The translations under genes were made by a program, and so were the position numbers. Shown here piece after piece: positions 23,115 to 31,308 of a stretch of DNA of 47,320 nt. Source of the DNA: Reyranella sp. (lineage in GTDB: Bacteria > Pseudomonadota > Alphaproteobacteria > Reyranellales > Reyranellaceae); NCBI RefSeq assembly GCF_004296935.1, contig NZ_SCVH01000121.1, forward strand, positions 1-47,320. The letters are read 5' to 3'. Under the pieces are notes generated by a model. The model was not told the DNA's origin and made no database searches. It worked only from the letters and a program-made list of their open reading frames with translations. Every line of letters begins with the position of its first letter. The stretch's first letter is position 1.

Positions 23115-23153
23115 CGACACGCGGAGGCGGCTCGAATCCGCCACCGGCCGAAT

Positions 23154-24338
23154 TCACGGGCTCACGCCCTCGCTTCGAAACGCCGGCCTGAGCGCCCACA
23201 CCATCGGCACGGTGGTCAAGGCCACCGAGGCCACGACCGCAAGCGCCGTCGTGAGGCCGATCTGGTCGCCCATCAGGCCGAACAGCAGCGGGCCGGTGGC
23301 GCCGGCCACCGAACCGCCGGTGTAGAACACCGCGAAGGCATGGGTGCGCTTCTCGGGGCTGATGAATTCGGGCACCGTGCCGTAGAGCACCGAGGAGGTG
23401 CCATTCAGCATCAGCCCGACTGCCGGCAGCAGCACGAGCGCCAATTCCAGCGACAGTGGCAGGATGGCGAGGATCAGCAGTGTCGTTGCGACCTCGGTCA
23501 GCACGACGGAGGGCACGACGCCGAGCTTCTGGCCGACCCAGCCCATCACCAGCTTGCCTGCGGCGCCTCCGGCGAACATCAGCGACAGGCCGAGGCCGAT
23601 GGTCGGCAGATCGGCGCCTTTGTCGCGCAGCAGGAAAGGCAGGAAGATCAGGAAGCCGGTGCGCACCAGGTCGTCGGCGATGTGGATCGAGAACAGCAGC
23701 CAGTAGGCCCACGGCCGGTCCTGGCCGGCGATGTTCTTCGCGGGCTCGGCCGTGCCGTGCGTCACGATCGGCTTCAGCGACGCCAGGATGATGGTGGCGC
23801 CGAGGACCGCCAGCGCCGCCATCACGACCATCGCCTGCTGCCAGCCGAGCGAGGCGGCAACCAGGGCGAACAGGGCGGGCAGCAATACCTTGCCGACGTC
23901 GCCAGTGAAATTGTAGGTGCCGAGGGCGGTGCGCGAGCGCGGCCCGTGATAGGCGGCGGCAACGAGGCTGGAGGCGATGGGATGCTGCGTGCTGCCGCCC
24001 AGGCCCGCCAGCAGCAGGCCCGCGATCACGCCATAGAGCGAGCCGGTGAAGCCTGCCAGGCAATAGCCGACGGCGATCAGGGTGGTGCCGAGCGCCAGCA
24101 CGCGGACGCCGCCGAAACGCTCGGCCAACCTGCCCGAGGGGATCTGGCCGCTGGCCATGGCGCCGGAATAGACGGTCTTGAGCGCACCGATGGCGCCGTA
24201 GCTCAGGCCGAACTGCGACTGCAGCAGCGGATAGAGCACGTTCAGCAGGTCGGTGAAGCCGTCGTGCAGGGCGTGCGCCCCGCCGCACACGGTCAGCGTC
24301 CGGCGATCGGAGGGGGAAGGGGAGACGGCGACTGTCAT
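23154..24338 (-). CDS. MFS transporter, fosmidomycin-resistance-like
   Basis: A 394-residue inner-membrane protein with about 12 hydrophobic segments. The opening VCGGAHALHDGFTDLLNVLYPLLQSQFGLSYGAIGALKTVYSGAMA resembles the Fsr/YfnA-like branch of the major facilitator superfamily, and RLAERFGGVRVLALG is the loop 2-3 motif. It probably exports a drug or metabolite; the substrate is unknown. It follows the lipoprotein gene by 15 nt and hisI before that, all on the minus strand. It converges on the Bug gene with a 39-bp gap containing a tRNA T-arm-like hairpin. Confidence 0.86.
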   Translation of the reverse strand: MTVAVSPSPSDRRTLTVCGGAHALHDGFTDLLNVLYPLLQSQFGLSYGAIGALKTVYSGAMASGQIPSGRLAERFGGVRVLALGTTLIAVGYCLAGFTGSLYGVIAGLLLAGLGGSTQHPIASSLVAAAYHGPRSRTALGTYNFTGDVGKVLLPALFALVAASLGWQQAMVVMAALAVLGATIILASLKPIVTHGTAEPAKNIAGQDRPWAYWLLFSIHIADDLVRTGFLIFLPFLLRDKGADLPTIGLGLSLMFAGGAAGKLVMGWVGQKLGVVPSVVLTEVATTLLILAILPLSLELALVLLPAVGLMLNGTSSVLYGTVPEFISPEKRTHAFAVFYTGGSVAGATGPLLFGLMGDQIGLTTALAVVASVALTTVPMVWALRPAFRSEGVSP

Positions 24339-24353
24339 CGCGCCGTCACATTA

Positions 24354-24836
24354 CTAGCGACCGGGAATGCGGTCGAACCAAAAGGCGAGTTGCTGCTGGA
24401 AGTCGGCTTCGGCGAAAGCTGTATCGGTGATGACCGAGGGCTTGCCGTTGCGCGGATAGCGCACGCTCTGCAGCCTGGCGAACTTGGTGTCGCTCTGGTG
24501 CAGGATCAGCACGTCGCCCTGGCGGCGGTGGAAGATGAATTCGTGGATCTTGCGGATATTGACCAGGCTGACGACGTAGCGGCCGCCGGTGCCTTCGCCC
24601 GCGAGCTGGCGCACGGGGATGTCGCGGCCCTCGTTGGTGATGCCCATCAGCGCCGGCGCTTCCGGCGCCATCATGTTGTCGTTGCCGGTCCGCTGGATCA
24701 TCCGCACCAGACGGTCGCCGCGCGGCGACAGGGTGGTGGTGCGGGGTGCCGCACAGGCTGCCAGGGGCAGGAACAAGGCGGCGGCCAACAGGCTGCGCCG
24801 TGGGAATACGCTGAGGGGAAATACGCTGCTGGGCAA
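24354..24836 (-). CDS. Putative lipoprotein of unknown function
   Basis: A 160-residue protein from a TTG start, with the ribosome site GGAAGGA positioned 6 nt upstream inside the end of hisI. The N-terminus SRRSLLAAALFLPLAACAAPR-like signal ends in a lipobox LAAC (Cys near residue 28), so it is probably a lipoprotein. The remainder contains GGRYVVSLVNIRKIHEFIFHRRQGDVLILHQSDTKFARLQSVRYP. I do not recognise the family. It begins 2 nt after the hisI stop and is followed by the MFS gene, so the three are likely an operon. Confidence 0.7.
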   Translation of the reverse strand: MPSSVFPLSVFPRRSLLAAALFLPLAACAAPRTTTLSPRGDRLVRMIQRTGNDNMMAPEAPALMGITNEGRDIPVRQLAGEGTGGRYVVSLVNIRKIHEFIFHRRQGDVLILHQSDTKFARLQSVRYPRNGKPSVITDTAFAEADFQQQLAFWFDRIPGR

Positions 24837-24838
24837 AC

Positions 24839-25264
24839 TCAATCCTTCCCGCTGTTGGTCATGTCGATGACGATCGGCGCGATGGCGTCGAGCTTGCCGC
24901 CGCGGATCGCCCGGAAGAAGCAATTGTGCCGGCCGGTGTGGCAGGCAACGCCGGTTTGCTCGACCAGGACCAGCAGCGTGTCGCCGTCGCAGTCGATGCG
25001 CAGGTCGACGAGAGTCTGGATATGGCCCGAGGTGTCGCCCTTGCGCCACGGCGCCTGGCGCGAGCGCGACCAGTAGCAGACCCGCCCGGTGCTCATGGTC
25101 TCGGCGACGGCGTTGCGATCCATCCAGGCCATCATCAGGATTTCGCCCGTATCGTGCTGCTGGGCGATCGCGGGCACCAGGCCCTGGGCGTCGAACTGGA
25201 TGGCGGCGAGCGTAGTGTCGATCTCGGTTGGCAGGTAAGTGGTTGGGGTCATCTTTGGGGACAT
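24839..25264 (-). CDS. hisI: Phosphoribosyl-AMP cyclohydrolase
   Basis: A 141-residue monofunctional HisI, third step of histidine synthesis. Conserved motifs: AIAQQHDTGEILMMAWMDRNAVAET, YWSRSRQAPWRKGDTSGHIQ, the magnesium site DLRIDCDGDTLL, and the zinc site CHTGRHNCFFR. No HisE domain is fused. The ATG at 25264 is used; Met at 25252 is an alternative. It is divergent from the Zur-like regulator with 81 bp between them. The other his genes are not in the window. Confidence 0.94.
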   Translation of the reverse strand: MSPKMTPTTYLPTEIDTTLAAIQFDAQGLVPAIAQQHDTGEILMMAWMDRNAVAETMSTGRVCYWSRSRQAPWRKGDTSGHIQTLVDLRIDCDGDTLLVLVEQTGVACHTGRHNCFFRAIRGGKLDAIAPIVIDMTNSGKD

Positions 25265-25273
25265 GGGGCGACC

Positions 25274-25303
25274 TTGGCCTCCGGAAGGAACGGGGCGTAT
25301 AAT
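25274..25303 (+). promoter_or_regulatory. Candidate sigma70 promoter of the Zur/Fur-like gene
   Basis: TTGGCC (25274-25279) and a perfect TATAAT (25298-25303) are separated by 18 nt and lie 43 nt before the GTG start. A tandem GCAAATCGGG repeat (25321-25340) follows in the leader. Confidence 0.55.
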
Positions 25304-25320
25304 CTCCCTGTTTCTGCTTG

Positions 25321-25340
25321 GCAAATCGGGGCAAATCGGG
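25321..25340 (+). repeat. Tandem 10-bp direct repeat in the fur/zur leader
   Basis: GCAAATCGGG occurs twice in immediate succession, between the TATAAT box and the GTG start of the Zur-like gene. It may be a protein site or a slippage duplication. It provides the GGGAT that serves as the ribosome site. Confidence 0.6.
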
Positions 25341-25345
25341 ATCTC

Positions 25346-25831
25346 GTGAAGAAGTCGACGAAAGCTGCCGTCCACAGTCACGATCATCAGCACTGCGTCG
25401 AGGATGCCCTCGCGGCGGCCGAAAAACTATGCGCGGCCAAGGACCTCCGGTTCACGCCGCTGCGCCGGCGCGTGCTCGAGTTCGTCTGGTCGAGCCACAA
25501 GCCGGTCGGTGCCTACGCGCTCCTCGACAAGCTGCGCAACGAGGATCTCGGCTCGGCGCCGCCCACGGTCTACCGCGCGCTGGACTTCCTGATCGAGAAC
25601 GGCCTGATCCACCGCATCGAGCGCATGAATGCCTTCGTCGGCTGCAGCCATCCCGGCGAGGCGCACCGCGGTTTCTTCCTGATCTGCGCCGACTGCGGCA
25701 ATGCCGAGGAACTGCAATCGGCCGACCTCGGCGAGGCGATCACGGCCGGCGCCGCCAGGCGCGGCTTCACCGCCCGCGACATGACCCTCGAAGTGACCGG
25801 CGTCTGCGGAGATTGCCGGCGCGCTGCCTGA
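25346..25831 (+). CDS. Fur family regulator, Zur-like
   Basis: A 161-residue winged-helix metalloregulator from a GTG start. DLRFTPLRRRVLEFVWSSHKPVGAYALLDKL and PPTVYRALDFLIENGLIHRIERMNAFVGCSHPGEAH match the Zur branch (GCxHPxxxH rather than the Fur HHHDH pattern). Structural zinc is held by CADC and CGDC. The N-terminus is His-rich (HSHDHQH), possibly another metal site. It likely represses zinc-uptake genes, none of which is here. It ends 2 nt from the convergent metC gene. Confidence 0.9.
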   Translation: MKKSTKAAVHSHDHQHCVEDALAAAEKLCAAKDLRFTPLRRRVLEFVWSSHKPVGAYALLDKLRNEDLGSAPPTVYRALDFLIENGLIHRIERMNAFVGCSHPGEAHRGFFLICADCGNAEELQSADLGEAITAGAARRGFTARDMTLEVTGVCGDCRRAA

Positions 25832-25833
25832 TC

Positions 25834-27027
25834 CTAGGCGTTGTGCGCCCGGTTGAGGCGCTCGAAGCCTTCGGCGAGGTCGGTCTTGAGATCCTCGACG
25901 TCTTCCAGGCCGATGTGGACGCGGAGCAGCTGCTTGCCCTGCGGCCAGGGAACGGCGGTGCGGTACTGGTCGGGATGGGCCGGGATCATCAGGCTCTCGT
26001 AGCCGCCCCAGCTCGCGCCCATGCCGAAGATGTCCATGCCGTCCAGCATCGCGGCCAACGCGTTCTTGCTGTAGCCATCGCGCAGCGTGAAGGAGAACAG
26101 GCCGGACGAGCCCTTGAACTGCTTCTTCCAGTTCTCGTGGCCCGGACAGTCGGGCAGGGCGGGGTGCAGCACCTTGTCGACCTCGGGCCGCGCCTTCAGC
26201 CAGTGGGCGATGGCCATGCCGCTCACTTCGTGGTGGCGCAAGCGCACGCCCATGGTGCGCAGGCCACGGAGCGCCAGATAGCAATCGTCGGGGGCGGCAT
26301 GGAAGCCGAAGGACTGGCAGGCGGTCTTCGCCGTCTCGAACAGCGGCCGCGTCGCGCAGGAGATGATGCCCATCATCGCGTCGGAGTGGCCGACGATGTA
26401 CTTGGTGCCGGCGTGCACCGAGATGTCGCAACCGTGCTCGAACGGCTTGAAGTAGAGCGGCGTCGCCCAGGTGTTGTCGATGATCACCGTGGCGCCATGT
26501 TTCTTGGCGATGGCGGCGATGGTGTCGACGTCCTGCACCTCGAAGGTCTGCGAGCCGGGCGCCTCGAGATAGACGATCTTGGTGTTGGGCCGGATCATCT
26601 TCTCGATGCCGGCGCCGATCATCGGATCGAAGTAGGTGGTCTCGACACCGAAATTCTTGAGCGTGGTGTTGGAGAAGCGCCGCGCCGGGCCGTAGGCGTT
26701 GTCGGTGACCAGCATGTGATCACCCGATTTGAGGAAGCCCACGATGGCGCCGGTCACGGCGCCGAGGCCGGACTGCACGGCGATGGAACGGTGCGCGCCC
26801 TCGATGGCAGCGACGGCATCTTCAAGGGCCTTCTGGGTCGGCGTGCCGTTGCGGCCATAGCCGAAACCCTCGAACGGGATTCGATTCTCGAACTTCTCCA
26901 TCGTCGGCGAGAGGATCGTCGAGGCGTGATAGACGGGCGGATTGACGATGCCGAAATTGTTCGCGGGGTCGCGGCCGGCCACGGCCAAAACGGTGTCGGG
27001 GCGGGTATAAGTTTTCTTGGAGGTCAT
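25834..27027 (-). CDS. metC: Cystathionine beta-lyase
   Basis: A 397-residue PLP enzyme of the Cys/Met metabolism family. NPPVYHASTILSPT opens the fold, YGRNGTPTQKALEDAVAAIEGA binds phosphate, IIDNTWATPLYFKPFEHGCDISVHAGTKYIVGHSD holds the PLP Asp and the Schiff-base Lys (in GTKYI), and SWGGYESL is typical of cystathionine beta-lyases rather than gamma-synthases. It cleaves cystathionine to homocysteine, pyruvate and ammonia. It ends a minus-strand run containing other sulfur genes (sseA, cysK). No clear ribosome site precedes the ATG. Confidence 0.92.
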   Translation of the reverse strand: MTSKKTYTRPDTVLAVAGRDPANNFGIVNPPVYHASTILSPTMEKFENRIPFEGFGYGRNGTPTQKALEDAVAAIEGAHRSIAVQSGLGAVTGAIVGFLKSGDHMLVTDNAYGPARRFSNTTLKNFGVETTYFDPMIGAGIEKMIRPNTKIVYLEAPGSQTFEVQDVDTIAAIAKKHGATVIIDNTWATPLYFKPFEHGCDISVHAGTKYIVGHSDAMMGIISCATRPLFETAKTACQSFGFHAAPDDCYLALRGLRTMGVRLRHHEVSGMAIAHWLKARPEVDKVLHPALPDCPGHENWKKQFKGSSGLFSFTLRDGYSKNALAAMLDGMDIFGMGASWGGYESLMIPAHPDQYRTAVPWPQGKQLLRVHIGLEDVEDLKTDLAEGFERLNRAHNA

Positions 27028-27049
27028 GAATTCGACTATGGCACAGGCT

Positions 27050-27637
27050 TCACGCTGGCGGCCAGCGATAGACCTCGGGCCACAGCACCCGCGGATCCTG
27101 CAATTCCTTGTCCTTGCTACGCACTATGCGAAACCCTGCCTTGCGATAGGTCCGGAGCGCGCCGGGATGGTCGAGCGTGTTGGTGTTGAGGATCAGCTTC
27201 GCAGTGCCGCGCGCAAAAGCCCGTTCGATCGCCCGGTCCAGAAGCCAGGGACCGATGCGCCGGCCGACATAGGCAAGCGTGAGGCCGAAGAAGACCAGCT
27301 CGTCCGCCTTGAGCTCGAAATAGCCGACGAGGTCGCCGTCATGGCGCGCGACATGCAATTCGTGGTCGGGGTCGCCGAGAAGTTCCGCCAGCGCCCCGTC
27401 GGACATCAGCCGCCGCTCGTACCAGAGCCAGGGCCTGCCGACCCGGTCGTAGAGATCGCGATAGAGGGCAACCGACGGCGCGGCTTCGCGCGTGATGGCC
27501 ACGGCGAGTTCGGGCGGCTGTCCGCGTTGGGTCCAGTCCGCGCGCACCATTTCGAGATGCGTGATGGTGACCGCGATCCGCCCGTCGGCACGCGGCGGCG
27601 GCTGGTGGGCGAACAGATCAGGGACCGCTTCAGGCAC
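27050..27637 (-). CDS. GNAT family N-acetyltransferase
   Basis: A 195-residue protein from a GTG start that overlaps the sseA stop by 8 nt. ITHLEMVRADWTQ, then VARHDGDLVGYFELKADELVFFGLTLAYVGRRIGPWLLDRAIERAF (with the acetyl-CoA loop GRRIGPWL) and LNTNTLDHPGALRTYRKAGF show a GNAT fold. The substrate is unknown. The start is inferred from overlap and coupling and could lie further downstream. It stands between sseA and metC on the minus strand. Confidence 0.82.
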   Translation of the reverse strand: MPEAVPDLFAHQPPPRADGRIAVTITHLEMVRADWTQRGQPPELAVAITREAAPSVALYRDLYDRVGRPWLWYERRLMSDGALAELLGDPDHELHVARHDGDLVGYFELKADELVFFGLTLAYVGRRIGPWLLDRAIERAFARGTAKLILNTNTLDHPGALRTYRKAGFRIVRSKDKELQDPRVLWPEVYRWPPA

Positions 27638-28487
27638 CAGTGACGATAGGCGTGTCGGCACGGCCGCCCCATTCGGTCCATGAGCCATCATAGATGGCTG
27701 CTTCCGGCGCACCCGTCAGATAGAGGCCGAGGCCCACGACGCAGGCGGTGACTCCGGAGCCGCAGCTTGCCGTCACCTTCTTCGCCGGATCGATGCCCGA
27801 CGCGGCGATGCGGGCGGCGAGCTTGTCGGCCGGCAACATGGTGCCGGTCGCGGGATCGACCAGCTCGTTGTAGGGCAGGTTGTAGGCCCCCGGCATGTGG
27901 CCGCCGCGCAGGCCGGCGCGCGGTTCCGGCGCCTCGCCGCGGAAGCGGGCGGCGGCGCGCGCATCGACGATCTGCTCGCGCTTGCTGTCGATCAATCCAA
28001 GGACGTCGTCGACGGAGCGCACCAGCGTATTGTCGAGCCGGGCGGTGAAGTGGCGGTCGCGCGGCGGCGTCGGATCGTCCGTCACCGGGCGGTTCTCGCG
28101 CATCCATTTCGGCAGGCCGCCGTCCAGGATCGCCACGTCCTTGTGGCCCATGGCGCGGAACATCCACCAGACGCGGGCGGCGCCAGTCATCGGCGTGGTG
28201 TCGTAGATCACGATCTTGTTGCCGTCGCCCAGGCCCAGCTTGCGTACGCGCGAGGCGAACTTTTCCGGCGGCGGCAGCATGTGGGGGAGCGGGCTCTTCT
28301 CGTCGGCGATCTCGTCGATGTCGAAGAACACCGCGCCCGGGATGTGCGCTTGCGCGAATTCGGCCTTGGGGTCGCGCTTCTGCGCCGGCAGATAGAACGA
28401 GCCGTCGACGATGCGCACGTCGGGGGCGCCCAGGCGGCTGGCGAGCCAGTCGGTGCTGACGAGCGCGTCGGGTCTTGCGTAGTTCAT
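27630..28487 (-). CDS. sseA: 3-mercaptopyruvate sulfurtransferase
   Basis: A 285-residue double-rhodanese enzyme. The N-terminal domain (VSTDWLASRLGAPDVRIVDGSFYLP, GAVFFDIDEIAD) lacks a catalytic Cys as expected. The C-terminal domain has ASCGSGVTACV, whose CGSGVT loop is that of mercaptopyruvate sulfurtransferases rather than thiosulfate rhodaneses (CRKGVT). It moves sulfur from 3-mercaptopyruvate to acceptors such as thiols or cyanide. AAAGGGA precedes the ATG by 8 nt. It is preceded by a palindromic intergenic repeat. Confidence 0.94.
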   Translation of the reverse strand: MNYARPDALVSTDWLASRLGAPDVRIVDGSFYLPAQKRDPKAEFAQAHIPGAVFFDIDEIADEKSPLPHMLPPPEKFASRVRKLGLGDGNKIVIYDTTPMTGAARVWWMFRAMGHKDVAILDGGLPKWMRENRPVTDDPTPPRDRHFTARLDNTLVRSVDDVLGLIDSKREQIVDARAAARFRGEAPEPRAGLRGGHMPGAYNLPYNELVDPATGTMLPADKLAARIAASGIDPAKKVTASCGSGVTACVVGLGLYLTGAPEAAIYDGSWTEWGGRADTPIVTGA

Positions 28488-28513
28488 TGTGCGTTTCCCT
28501 TTGCAGTCTTGTT

Positions 28514-28602
28514 CCTCTCCCCCGCTAGGGGGAGAGGCTAGGTGAGGGGGCTCGAACGTGCGTAACCCCCTCACCCAACCTCTCCCCCTAGCGGGGGAGA
28601 GG
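28514..28602. repeat. Nested palindromic intergenic repeat (REP-like)
   Basis: Two 37-bp arms (28514-28550 and 28566-28602) are reverse complements at 35 of 37 positions, with a 15-nt centre. Each arm itself contains a palindrome around CCCCCGCTAGGGGG, so a cruciform with side hairpins can form. It fills almost the whole gap between alaX and sseA. The sequence style is that of REP-like elements found many times in alphaproteobacterial genomes; copy number cannot be judged here. Confidence 0.85.
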
Positions 28603-28613
28603 AGTTTGAGTCC

Positions 28614-29315
28614 TCAGGCCAGCGCAATGACGAACCGGCGGTTCATCTTGCCCTTGTTTTCGATTTTGATGCATTCGATGCGGCCGATCTCGCCGGTGCG
28701 CGCGACATGGGTGCCGCCGCAGGCCTGCAGGTCGACGCCCTCGATGGCGAGCAGACGCACGCGGCCGGCGCCCATCGGCGGGCGCACGCTCATGGTCTTC
28801 ACCAACTCAGGCCGCGCATTCAACTCCTCGTCGGTGATCCATTGCGGCGTCACCGGCCGGTCGAGCGCGATCAGCCTGTTGACCTCCTCGGTCACCCATT
28901 CCTTGGCCGGGACCTCGCCCTCGAGATTGAAATCGAGGCGGCTCTTGTCGGCGCCGACCTGGCCGCCGGTGACGTTGCCCTTGATCACCGCCGACATGAC
29001 ATGCAGCGCGGTGTGCATGCGCATGTGCAGATAGCGCCGGTCCCAATCGAGCACGCTCTGGATTTTTGCGCCGACCGCCGGCCGCGGCGCATCGGGTGCC
29101 AGCACATGCAGCACGTCGCCGCCGTCGGCCTTGAGCGAGTCGACGACCTTGGCCTCGCCGCCATCCCAGCGCAGCAGGCCGGTGTCGCCGGGCTGACCGC
29201 CGCCGGTCGGATAGAAGATGGAGCGGTCCAGCCGCACACCACGCTCTTCGAGCGCGGTCACGGTGGCGTCGGTTTCCTTGAGATAGGCGTCTTGCCTGAA
29301 CAGTTCTTCGACCAT
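28614..29315 (-). CDS. Alanyl-tRNA editing protein (AlaX type)
   Basis: A 233-residue free-standing editing domain that removes Ser or Gly from tRNA-Ala. The zinc ligands are in MRMHTALHVM (HxxxH) and QACGGTHVA (CxxxH), and FYPTGGGQPGDTG is the conserved glycine-rich element of AlaRS editing domains. Length fits AlaX-M/S types; no AlaRS catalytic domain is attached. It follows the ribokinase gene by 9 nt. Confidence 0.93.
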   Translation of the reverse strand: MVEELFRQDAYLKETDATVTALEERGVRLDRSIFYPTGGGQPGDTGLLRWDGGEAKVVDSLKADGGDVLHVLAPDAPRPAVGAKIQSVLDWDRRYLHMRMHTALHVMSAVIKGNVTGGQVGADKSRLDFNLEGEVPAKEWVTEEVNRLIALDRPVTPQWITDEELNARPELVKTMSVRPPMGAGRVRLLAIEGVDLQACGGTHVARTGEIGRIECIKIENKGKMNRRFVIALA

Positions 29316-29324
29316 GGAGGGGAT

Positions 29325-30239
29325 TTAGGCCCTCGCCAGACGCGCTGCAACTTCCCTCGCTGTCGGCATCGACGGCGCCGCGCCCAATCGCTCGACGGAA
29401 CAGGCGGCGGCGGCATTGGCGTAACGCGCCGCCTCGACCGATGTCGCACCCGATGCCAGGCGAGCCGCCAAGGCCCCCACGAAGCAGTCACCGGCTCCGG
29501 TCGTGTCCACGACCTTGGCTTTCAAGGCAGGGACACGGGTCGCGCCCTCCGCGGTCACCACGACGGCGCCCCGTCGGCCAAGAGTCGCCACGACGGTGCG
29601 GGCGCCCTTTCGGCGCAGCTTCTCGCAGGTCGCGACGATCGCCGCGATCGGACTGGCAGCCGTGAGCTCGGTCCCGGTCGCCTGCGAGAGTTCGATCTCG
29701 TTCAACACCGCGACGTCGACCGACTTCAGCAGCCGGCTGGGATGCCGTACGAACGGCGCGAGATTGAGGATGGTGCGGGCGCCGGCGGCATGGGCGCGCG
29801 CGAGGACGGCTTCCGTGGTGGCGAGCGGCGTCTCGAACTGCGCGACCCAGACCTCGTCGCGACGCGGTGCCTGGCGGACCATCGCCGTCGTCAGATGCAG
29901 GTTGGCGCCCGAGGCGACGGTGATTGCGTTGTCGCCGCCGGCAACCTGGATCAGCGCCACGCCAGTGGCGTGCCCCGCGATCTCGCGCACGCCGGAGCTA
30001 TCGACGTCGTTGTCGGCCAGGAAGCTGCGGAGCGCATCGGCGAACGCATCCTTGCCGACGGCGCCCATCATTGCCGTTGCGGCGCCGAGACGGACCGCGG
30101 CGATGGCCTGGTTGAGGCCCTTGCCGCCGGGCAGGAACGAGACCTTGCCGCCGAGAAGCGTTTCACCCGCAGCCGGCCGCCGCGCGCTTTGCACGACGAC
30201 GTCCATGTTGAGGCTGCCGCAAACGACGACTCTACTCAT
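29325..30239 (-). CDS. rbsK: Ribokinase (PfkB family)
   Basis: A 304-residue sugar kinase. VCGSLNMDVVV opens the fold; LPGGKGLNQAIAAVRLG is PfkB signature 1; and VVDTTGAGDCFVGALAARLASG holds signature 2 with the catalytic Asp in GAGD. It resembles ribokinase more than fructokinase. No ribose transporter is nearby, so it may salvage ribose or another furanose. It begins 9 nt after the cysK stop. Confidence 0.88.
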   Translation of the reverse strand: MSRVVVCGSLNMDVVVQSARRPAAGETLLGGKVSFLPGGKGLNQAIAAVRLGAATAMMGAVGKDAFADALRSFLADNDVDSSGVREIAGHATGVALIQVAGGDNAITVASGANLHLTTAMVRQAPRRDEVWVAQFETPLATTEAVLARAHAAGARTILNLAPFVRHPSRLLKSVDVAVLNEIELSQATGTELTAASPIAAIVATCEKLRRKGARTVVATLGRRGAVVVTAEGATRVPALKAKVVDTTGAGDCFVGALAARLASGATSVEAARYANAAAACSVERLGAAPSMPTAREVAARLARA

Positions 30240-30248
30240 CGAGCGGGG

Positions 30249-31250
30249 TCATTTCATCCAGGACGGCAGCGGCAGGTTCTTCTCGCGCAGGAACACCGGG
30301 TTGAACAGCTTCGACTGATAGCGGCTGCCGCCATCGGCGAGGATGGTGACGATCGTCTTGCCCGGACCGAGTTCCCTGGCGAGCTTCATCGCGCCCACGA
30401 TGTTGATGGCGGTCGAGCCGCCCAGCACGAGGCCCTCGTGCTGGATCAGGTCGAACAGGACCGGCAGGGCTTCCTCGTCGGTGACCCGGTAGGCGAGGTC
30501 GATCGGCGCGCCTTCGAGGTTCTTGGTGATGCGGCCCTGGCCAATGCCTTCGGTGACCGAATTGCCCTCGGCCTTCAGTTCGCCCTTGGCGTAGAAGTTG
30601 TAAAGCGCCGAGCCCATCGGATCGGTGATCGCGATCTTCACGCCTGAATTGCGCTCCTTCAGGGCCATCGCGACGCCCACGAGCGTGCCGCCGCTGCCGA
30701 CCGAACAGGTGAAGCCGTCGACCTTGCCGTCGGTCTGGTCCCAGATTTCCGGGCCGGTGGTGCGATAGTGGCCGTCGCGGTTGGCGACATTATCGAATTG
30801 ATTCGCCCAGATCGCGCCGTTCGGTTCCGTGGCGGCGATTTCCCTGGCCAGCGTCTCGGAGTAGCGAACGTAGTTGCCGGGATTGGCATAGGGGAGTGCC
30901 GGTACGAGACGAAGATCGGCGCCGCACAGGCGCAGCATGTCCTTCTTCTCCTGGCTCTGCGTCTCGGGCATCACGATCACCGAACGGTAGCCCAGCGCAT
31001 TGGCGACCAGGGCAATGCCGATCCCGGTGTTGCCGGCCGTGCCCTCGACCACCACGCCGCCCTTGCGCAACGCGCCGCGCTTCTCGGCGTCGCGGATCAT
31101 CGCGAGGGCGGCGCGATCCTTCACCGATCCGCCGGGATTGAGGAATTCCGCCTTGCCGTAGATCTCGCAGCCCGTCGCCTCGGAGGCTGCGCGCAGTTTG
31201 ATCAGCGGCGTGTTGCCGATGCTTTCGATGAAACCCGACCGGACGTTCAT
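30249..31250 (-). CDS. cysK: Cysteine synthase A
   Basis: A 333-residue PLP enzyme making cysteine from O-acetylserine and sulfide. SIGNTPLIKL begins the fold, FLNPGGSVKDRAALAMI carries the Schiff-base Lys, VEGTAGNTGIGIALVA binds the substrate carboxylate, and CSVGSGGTLVG binds PLP phosphate. It is slightly longer than typical CysK because of a C-terminal SRYQSKLFNPVFLREKNLPLP extension, seen in one alphaproteobacterial subgroup. It lies with metC and sseA on the same strand, giving the block a sulfur amino acid theme. Confidence 0.92.
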   Translation of the reverse strand: MNVRSGFIESIGNTPLIKLRAASEATGCEIYGKAEFLNPGGSVKDRAALAMIRDAEKRGALRKGGVVVEGTAGNTGIGIALVANALGYRSVIVMPETQSQEKKDMLRLCGADLRLVPALPYANPGNYVRYSETLAREIAATEPNGAIWANQFDNVANRDGHYRTTGPEIWDQTDGKVDGFTCSVGSGGTLVGVAMALKERNSGVKIAITDPMGSALYNFYAKGELKAEGNSVTEGIGQGRITKNLEGAPIDLAYRVTDEEALPVLFDLIQHEGLVLGGSTAINIVGAMKLARELGPGKTIVTILADGGSRYQSKLFNPVFLREKNLPLPSWMK

Positions 31251-31308
31251 GACGTGCTCACTGTGCTGAACCCTGCGCTCCCGGGCAGACGGTAGACAGG
31301 GAGCGGGC

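Noticed and set aside
23340-25076. A 578-codon plus-strand frame over the MFS, lipoprotein and hisI genes
   Set aside because: Antisense shadow rich in Gln, Arg and His with no domain features.
28707-30647. A 646-codon plus-strand frame over alaX, rbsK and part of cysK
   Set aside because: Composition shadow of three conserved minus-strand genes; the translation shows no domain.
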